DNA of 36,537 nt, taken from positions 1 to 36,537 of the forward strand of contig JADEXV010000056.1 of assembly GCA_015206945.1 (NCBI GenBank). Reading direction: 5' to 3'. Positions 31,800 through 36,537 of this stretch are shown piece by piece. Positions within the stretch are counted from its first letter, which is position 1. The number at the start of each line of letters is the position of its first letter. Source of the DNA: Nostocales cyanobacterium LEGE 12452 (GTDB lineage Bacteria; Cyanobacteriota; Cyanobacteriia; Cyanobacteriales; Nostocaceae). The position numbers and the translations under genes were made by a program. Under the pieces are notes generated by a model, which made no database searches, had not been told where the DNA came from, and was given only the letters and a program-made list of their open reading frames with translations.

Positions 31800-34034
31800 T
31801 TACTTCAGATAAATCAGCAAATTCAATCCTGGAATTGTACGCGAAAGTGTCCACAAAACCAGCGTAATGTAAATTAAACCCAAACTCCATTGATACCAAG
31901 CAAGTGCGGAGATGATGCCAGGTAGGTGTTCGTCTCGCAGGCGAATATCATTAAATCCTAATTTAACTAGGTTGTTGAGACTAAAATCATAGTAGTTAAG
32001 CCAGTTCCAACGGCGATCGCACAACAGAGGCATATATCGTTCCCGAAATGTCTGATTCCTTGGTATCACTGGCAAACGCCCAATCAATAATCGTAACTGG
32101 CGAAATGTCCCGTCTTCTGTGAAGTAAGAAACGTCCATTAAGTCATGATAACGACCTTGTTGGTAAAGTCGAATTAATAAAACCATTGGGACGGGGACAA
32201 TAATTATTAACAGACACCCCAATGTCAGCCAAGGTTGTTCGGCATTGCGAAAAATCGCTAGTAAGCTGAAGAATTCTAAACCGCTAAAACTGACTAATAT
32301 CGAAATGGTTTCGTAAGATGTAGGAATAATTGGTACGGGATGCAGCCGACGATAGCGATCTACTAGCCAAAATAATAAGCCGAAATAAGCGATCGCAACT
32401 CCTCCCACGCCAAAAACTAACCAAAAATTTGTCCCATAGCCACTCAACAATAACAATACACTCAACGCCAACCAACCCCAAGCTTGCAGCAACCATCCAA
32501 GTATAGAAAGGGTTTCGCCAACAATTAAGCGATCGCTTAGTTGGGTATATTTTTCTAAATCGATGTCTGCAATGGTGAGTAACTCACTACTGTTGCGAAA
32601 GGATTTTACCAGACGACGCTGGGCGATCGCTTCAGCTTGAGTTGCAGAAAAACCCAAATTCATCAAACTTGCAACAGTTGCACTATTAATATTTGTAGCC
32701 GTCAAACGATGGCCAAACTCTATTAATCGCAGTCGTTGTTTTGTGTATTCCAGTTCATTAGCATCGGCTACTTGCTGTTGCTGACGAAAATTTTGCCCCA
32801 AGTTCCGCAAGATGTTTTGATTACCTTGCAATGTTGGGATGCAGAACATCTGACCAATCTCACCGGGATTACCTAAAATTTTCGCTTGGTTAGAGTTAAA
32901 AGTTAAACCAGGTACGCTTAAACAAGCCTCTTTAGCAAACCTGGCATCACTAAAATCTGCTTGGTTAAGAATATTTGCACCTTGCAGATTTACCAATTGG
33001 TTAAACTCCGCTTCTCGGAAGCTTACAGCTTGCTCAAAAGTCGCTTCTATTAAAAGGAGGAACTGATTAAAATCGGCTTTAGTAAACTGGGCTTGATTGG
33101 CAAAATCTACTTCAGAAAAATCAGCATTTCCTTGCCATTGGACACTACTGAATTTAGCCAACTGCTTAAAAGTTGCTTGGTTAAAGTTGGCAGTTGTCTC
33201 AAAAATACTAGCTTGAAAATCAGCCAGTTCACGAAATTTAATTTTTTTAAAGTTAGCTTTTTCAAAAAATATACTGCCCTGAAAATTGCTTGGTTGCTGG
33301 AAGTTAGCACTGATGAAACTAACAGGACGAGCAAATCTGGTTTCAGTCCAGTTAGTGGGTTGGAGAAAAGTTGCACCTTGGGCATCAACAGATTGAAGAA
33401 AAAATGTATTGGAGAACTTCACTTCGCCGTTGAAGCGAGTTTGCACCAGTGTTAAGACACCACGAAAGACGGCGATTTCACTGGCTGGGGTTGACTCTGT
33501 TCCCAGAAGCGATCGACAATCTTTAGAGTTGGGTAAAGCGATCGCGAGTGACTCTAGACAAACAAAGCGCAAACGTTCTAGTTTTTCTTGTTCGGTAGGG
33601 GTGAAAATGGGTGCGATCGCTTTTGCATACAAGGGTGTTCTTAAACCCAAGTCGCTGCCGACAAAATCCCCCAGAATTAAAGCATAGCTGAGGTCTAAAC
33701 CTAGAGGTTTTGTACCGAGTTCTTTTCGCAGTAGTTGGTAAAAAGCATCACGAAAGCTGGCGTTTTCTGGGCGTAAATCGATCGCCATTTTCTGCAAATC
33801 TACAGTTAAATTTCCTTCGCGGAGTATGGGTGTGCGTAGTCGTTCTTGTAATAATTCCAGAGTTAAGGGTGTGCGTTCTGGTTGTGTTTGTGCTGCCGAA
33901 GCTGGTAGGGGGAGGAGGAGAAGTAAAACGCAAAGCAACGCTAAGGGAAGCGCAGAGGTACGCAGAGAAACTCCTTTGTGTACCTTTGCGTTTAACCTCT
34001 GCGTGCCTTTGCGTTTAAAAGATAAATTATGCAA
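31800..34034 (-). CDS. Pentapeptide-repeat, HhH-like, multi-transmembrane protein
   Basis: The only ordinary start codon in the frame is a TTG at 34034 (744 residues); a CTG at 33965, five bases after GGAG, would give a shorter start right before the signal peptide. Hydrophobic LPLALLCVLLLLLPLPASAA (29-48) is a signal peptide with an ASA-A cleavage site. Residues about 190-375 are pentapeptide-type repeats (ANF, ADF and AxF every five residues), likely a beta-helix. About 455-515 is an HhH-like segment (NINSATVASLMNLGFSATQAEAIAQRR). From 520 on there are about five membrane helices. The beta-helix would lie outside the plasma membrane. Function is unknown. It begins 9 bp after the dehydrogenase gene. 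Confidence 0.82.
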   Translation of the reverse strand: MHNLSFKRKGTQRLNAKVHKGVSLRTSALPLALLCVLLLLLPLPASAAQTQPERTPLTLELLQERLRTPILREGNLTVDLQKMAIDLRPENASFRDAFYQLLRKELGTKPLGLDLSYALILGDFVGSDLGLRTPLYAKAIAPIFTPTEQEKLERLRFVCLESLAIALPNSKDCRSLLGTESTPASEIAVFRGVLTLVQTRFNGEVKFSNTFFLQSVDAQGATFLQPTNWTETRFARPVSFISANFQQPSNFQGSIFFEKANFKKIKFRELADFQASIFETTANFNQATFKQLAKFSSVQWQGNADFSEVDFANQAQFTKADFNQFLLLIEATFEQAVSFREAEFNQLVNLQGANILNQADFSDARFAKEACLSVPGLTFNSNQAKILGNPGEIGQMFCIPTLQGNQNILRNLGQNFRQQQQVADANELEYTKQRLRLIEFGHRLTATNINSATVASLMNLGFSATQAEAIAQRRLVKSFRNSSELLTIADIDLEKYTQLSDRLIVGETLSILGWLLQAWGWLALSVLLLLSGYGTNFWLVFGVGGVAIAYFGLLFWLVDRYRRLHPVPIIPTSYETISILVSFSGLEFFSLLAIFRNAEQPWLTLGCLLIIIVPVPMVLLIRLYQQGRYHDLMDVSYFTEDGTFRQLRLLIGRLPVIPRNQTFRERYMPLLCDRRWNWLNYYDFSLNNLVKLGFNDIRLRDEHLPGIISALAWYQWSLGLIYITLVLWTLSRTIPGLNLLIYLK
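33925..34018. repeat. Intergenic-type repeat forming the 5' end of a gene
   Basis: CTCTGCGTACCTCTGCGC, CCTCTGCGTGCCTTTGCG and TTTGCGTTTAAA-type blocks make up the well-known purine/pyrimidine repeat of cyanobacterial spacers; a degenerate relative lies near 6486-6516. Here it covers codons about 6-36 of the gene ending at 34034, including the start of the signal-peptide core (LPLALLCV). Confidence 0.7.
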
Positions 34035-34043
34035 ATTGTTCGA

Positions 34044-35051
34044 TTATTCGTCACTAATCAGCAGAACAATTTTACCTGCCACAGACCCGTTTTCAATTAA
34101 TTGGTGGGCTTTAGCTGCTTCTCTTAAAGGAAATTTGTGAGTCACATGGATTTTTAATTTGCCTTCATCGATCCAGGTGGCACATTGTTCGAGAATTTCT
34201 GCATGATGGTGGAGACTATCTTGCAATCCTAGCAAGGCTGGTGTCAGCATTAATTCTAAACCAATGCGGAGGTTGCGAATTCTAGCAGTTTTCCAAACAG
34301 TATTGGCATCTGGTTCGAGAATGGTAACAATATCGCCATAGACTCGCACTGCGGGGAAGGTTTTGTGAAAGGTTTCGCCGCCTACGGTATCAAAAGCCAA
34401 GTCTACGCCTTCACCACCAGTCCAATCTAATACCGCTTGCACAAAGTCTGTTTGTTTATAAAAAATTACACGATCCGCACCGAGTTCTTTGACAAAATTA
34501 GCTTTTTCCTCAGAACTCACTGTCGTGGAAACAGTAGCACCTTTGAGTTTCGCCAATTGAATTGCTACATGGCCAACACCACCAGCACCCGCATGAATCA
34601 AAACCTGTTCTCCAGGTTCTAATCGTCCCCGTTCATATAAAGCTTCCCAGGCGGTGATTAATACTAAAGGCGCTGCTGCTGCTTCGGCAAAGGAAATAGA
34701 GGCGGGTTTACGTGCCACAAACCGCTCATCTACAACGTTATATTCAGCGTAATTTCCTTGGTGTGCGCCTAAGCCACCACAGCAAAAATATACCTCGTCG
34801 CCTACGCGAAAACGCTGAACACTAGCACCCACTGCTTCGACGATACCTGCACCATCACATCCTAAAATTGTTGGCGTGCGATCGGGGTAGAAACTGCCTC
34901 GACTACGAAGTTTAGTGTCAATGGGGTTAATGCCAGCCGCCACCAAACGCACTAAAATTTCAGTATTCCCGACAGGAACAGCAGGGTTTGGCACATCCTG
35001 TACTTGTAGAACTTCGGGACTGCCAGCTGCTGTCATCAAGACTGCTTTCAC
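34044..35051 (-). CDS. Zinc-independent quinone oxidoreductase/MDR-family alcohol dehydrogenase
   Basis: The 335-residue protein starts at GTG 35051, eight bases after AGGAGG, an excellent site. It has the medium-chain dehydrogenase layout: an N-terminal GroES-like domain (AAGINPIDTKLRSRG, LGCDGAGIVEAVG, FRVGDEVYF) and a Rossmann domain with the NADP-binding loop HAGAGGVGHVAIQLAK. The structural and catalytic zinc Cys/His ligands are absent, which places it with NADPH:quinone reductase (QOR)-like enzymes. It should reduce quinones or enones in the cytoplasm. It is probably cotranscribed with the membrane protein gene that begins 9 bp downstream. Confidence 0.92.
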   Translation of the reverse strand: MKAVLMTAAGSPEVLQVQDVPNPAVPVGNTEILVRLVAAGINPIDTKLRSRGSFYPDRTPTILGCDGAGIVEAVGASVQRFRVGDEVYFCCGGLGAHQGNYAEYNVVDERFVARKPASISFAEAAAAPLVLITAWEALYERGRLEPGEQVLIHAGAGGVGHVAIQLAKLKGATVSTTVSSEEKANFVKELGADRVIFYKQTDFVQAVLDWTGGEGVDLAFDTVGGETFHKTFPAVRVYGDIVTILEPDANTVWKTARIRNLRIGLELMLTPALLGLQDSLHHHAEILEQCATWIDEGKLKIHVTHKFPLREAAKAHQLIENGSVAGKIVLLISDE

Positions 35052-35386
35052 AACTCTTTCCTCCTGGCTTTAGATGCACATTCTTATGCAACTTTAGCGT
35101 AAGAGGGTGGACACAAAGCTATGTTTGAGGGAAAAGTGCGATTTTTGACGACAAGGTGCGATCGCCCTACATCTATATTCAACAAAAAACAAGCGACTGA
35201 AGCTCTGAAGATTATCCCTTAATTACTGCTAAATTCAATATATAATCTCACGTCAGTAATATTTGTTTATTCTTCACTCATAATTGAGCAATTTTGTAAA
35301 GTCGCCAAACTCCTACTTTACGATGGCGACAGCCTGATGAACAGATCGAGTAAATTAAGATAAGTAAAGAAAACGCTTTGAACTAA
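35052..35386. other. Divergent promoter region, 335 bp
   Basis: This lies between the divergent dehydrogenase and HEAT-repeat genes. GTCGCCA (35301-35307) and TGGCGAC (35324-35330) form a 7-bp inverted repeat, interleaved with GTAAAG (35296-35301) and CTTTAC (35316-35321). Either could be an operator upstream of the HEAT gene, about 60-90 bp before its ATG. No gene is seen. Confidence 0.45.
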
Positions 35387-36067
35387 ATGGCAGCTCTAAG
35401 CTTACAAGAAATTTCTACTCAGTTAGAAAGTCCGAATTTACGCGATCGCATGGTAGCCCTTGCTAATCTGCGTCACGTTGCGGCTGAGGATGCAGTCCCT
35501 TTGATTAAAAAGGTACTAGACGACGAATCTTTGCAACTGCGATCGATGGCAATATTTGCTCTGGGAATCAAGCCAACGCCAGAATGTTATTCTATTTTGG
35601 TAAAAATTCTCGAAAATGACCCCGATTATGGTATACGCGCTGATGCCGCTGGTGCTTTAGGATATTTGGGTGATGCCAGAGCCTTTGAGGTGCTTTCACG
35701 GGCATTTTATGAAGATACTGATTGGCTAGTGCGTTTTAGTGCAGCTGTTTCTCTAGGTAATATTAAAGATCCCCGTGCCCGTCAAATTCTTCTTCAGGCA
35801 TTGGATAGCAAAGAAGTCGTGTTACAACAAGCTGCAATCTCTGCACTGGGAGAAATTAAAGACATCGAGTCTGTAGATAAGATCCTGCGTTTCGCCCAAT
35901 CAGATGATTGGTTAGTCAGGCAGCGTTTGGCAGAAGCCTTGGGAAATCTTCCCACCCCCAAGAGTGTCTCAGCTTTAAAATACCTGGAAAAAGACAATCA
36001 TTTCAACGTTGCTGAGGCAGCCAGAATTGGCCTCAAGAAGCTTGAGGAAATAGGTAATCAAGCTTAA
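35387..36067 (+). CDS. HEAT-repeat protein next to phycobiliprotein lyase
   Basis: The 226-residue protein is made of about six HEAT repeats of about 31 residues (DYGIRADAAGALGYLGD, DWLVRFSAAVSLGNIKD, VLQQAAISALGEIKD, DWLVRQRLAEALGNL). HEAT proteins of this size in cyanobacteria include the phycobilin lyase subunits CpcE/CpcF and the phycobilisome degradation factor NblB; this sequence resembles the group broadly but not NblB as I remember it. The next gene, 75 bp downstream on the same strand, is a CpcS/CpeS-type lyase, so a role in phycobilisome pigment attachment or turnover is plausible. The ATG has only an A-rich leader. Confidence 0.87.
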   Translation: MAALSLQEISTQLESPNLRDRMVALANLRHVAAEDAVPLIKKVLDDESLQLRSMAIFALGIKPTPECYSILVKILENDPDYGIRADAAGALGYLGDARAFEVLSRAFYEDTDWLVRFSAAVSLGNIKDPRARQILLQALDSKEVVLQQAAISALGEIKDIESVDKILRFAQSDDWLVRQRLAEALGNLPTPKSVSALKYLEKDNHFNVAEAARIGLKKLEEIGNQA

Positions 36068-36142
36068 TATTAAACCTTCCTGCTACCTTTTAATAATAAT
36101 TAAGTGGGAATTTTAGCATTTTGATGCAGGGTAATTTCATTC

Positions 36143-36537
36143 ATGAATATTGAAGAGTTTTTTCAGTTAAGTACTGGTAAATGGTTTTCTCATCGTACTA
36201 GTCAACATTTGGCTTTTAACCAATCGGAACATAGCAAGTCAGATATCATCATTGAGGCGCTGGCATTAGATCATCCAGAGGTGATCAAGCTGTGTCAAAG
36301 TTACAACATTAATCCTAGTTCTGCTTCCTGTGCTACCAAAATTACCTGGAACGGCACAATGGACAAGGATCAAGCAAAACACACTGGTTCAACTGTGTTA
36401 GTTTCGGTACCTGATGCGGATAATCCGGCCCAAGGCAGTTTACTCCGAGAAATAGTTGATGCCAATAAAACTCCAGTTCCCGGACGCTATAAATTTGACA
36501 GTGATGGTGCTTTAATCCTAACTACAGAGGATGAAAC
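36143..36537 (+). CDS. Phycobiliprotein lyase, CpcS/CpeS family (truncated at window end)
   Basis: An open frame from ATG 36143 runs off the right edge, giving 131 residues. The start [25 protein letters not shown] and the later [22 protein letters not shown] and [19 protein letters not shown] are typical of the CpcS/CpeS lipocalin-like lyases, usually about 180-200 residues. These attach phycocyanobilin or related bilins to the Cys-82/84 site of phycobiliprotein subunits in the cytoplasm. Which member (cpcS, cpeS or a paralogue) cannot be decided from the N-terminal part alone. The AGGG eleven bases upstream is a weak ribosome-binding site. Confidence 0.9.
   Translation, partial: MNIEEFFQLSTGKWFSHRTSQHLAFNQSEHSKSDIIIEALALDHPEVIKLCQSYNINPSSASCATKITWNGTMDKDQAKHTGSTVLVSVPDADNPAQGSLLREIVDANKTPVPGRYKFDSDGALILTTEDE

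Noticed and set aside
31678..31899. 73-codon minus-strand ORF
   Set aside because: A third of it overlaps the end of the pentapeptide-repeat gene out of frame, and the rest has no family likeness.
35387..36067. nblB gene symbol for the HEAT-repeat protein
   Set aside because: The length fits, but the N-terminal sequence does not match NblB as I remember it; CpcE/F-like is equally possible.

Overview
The window looks like chromosome of a filamentous, probably heterocyst-forming cyanobacterium (Nostoc or a close relative). The evidence is the many GCGATCGC (HIP1) octamers, short dispersed repeats of the Nostoc type (including two inside a WD40 gene), several MITE-like elements, WD40 and TPR proteins, a PEP-CTERM protein, and a phycobiliprotein lyase of the CpcS/CpeS family at the right end. 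No rRNA, tRNA or CRISPR array was found.

Left third (1-11.6 kb). After the possible start of a transposase gene and a six-blade WD40 gene comes a series of mostly minus-strand genes whose products carry the same small HMA_2-like domain, a ferredoxin-like fold in which the metal-binding CxxC is replaced by a PGRxRxR loop. I count eight copies in six proteins: a PAP2 phosphatase fusion, four proteins made of the domain plus helices or linkers, and a P1B-like ATPase. A DUF5132 small membrane protein sits directly downstream of the ATPase. The ATPase lacks the CPC motif and has one cysteine in total. The run 11555 to 6693 reads like one operon. Three 11-bp-spaced TTAACCT-like repeats resembling a cyanobacterial Pho box lie just upstream of it. 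A large WD40 protein with an uncharacterised N-terminal half is embedded between these genes. This cluster is the best candidate here for an undescribed system.

Middle (11.7-23.2 kb). A 196-bp MITE with an 11-bp target duplication lies in frame inside a small ORF. Next is a plus-strand catabolic cluster: two tandemly duplicated NtaA/DszA-type flavin monooxygenases, an amidohydrolase, an alpha/beta hydrolase, a GDSL hydrolase, an aldo/keto reductase, a sulfonate-type (SsuA-like) lipoprotein and a fused ABC exporter. It resembles organosulfur scavenging but has no importer permease or ATPase in the window.

Right part (23.2-36.5 kb). A MITE is followed by two toxin-antitoxin loci whose antitoxins are intact and whose toxins are broken. 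A P-loop ATPase gene overlaps a TPR gene that carries a 1-nt frameshift. An 84-bp tandem hairpin array follows. Two tandem genes then encode low-complexity Gly/Asn/Pro/Phe proteins with shared NPFAGG repeats, one of which ends in a PEP-CTERM anchor. The last genes are a pentapeptide-repeat/HhH/multi-TM protein whose signal peptide runs through an intergenic repeat, a quinone-oxidoreductase-type dehydrogenase, a HEAT-repeat protein and a truncated cpcS/cpeS-family lyase gene.
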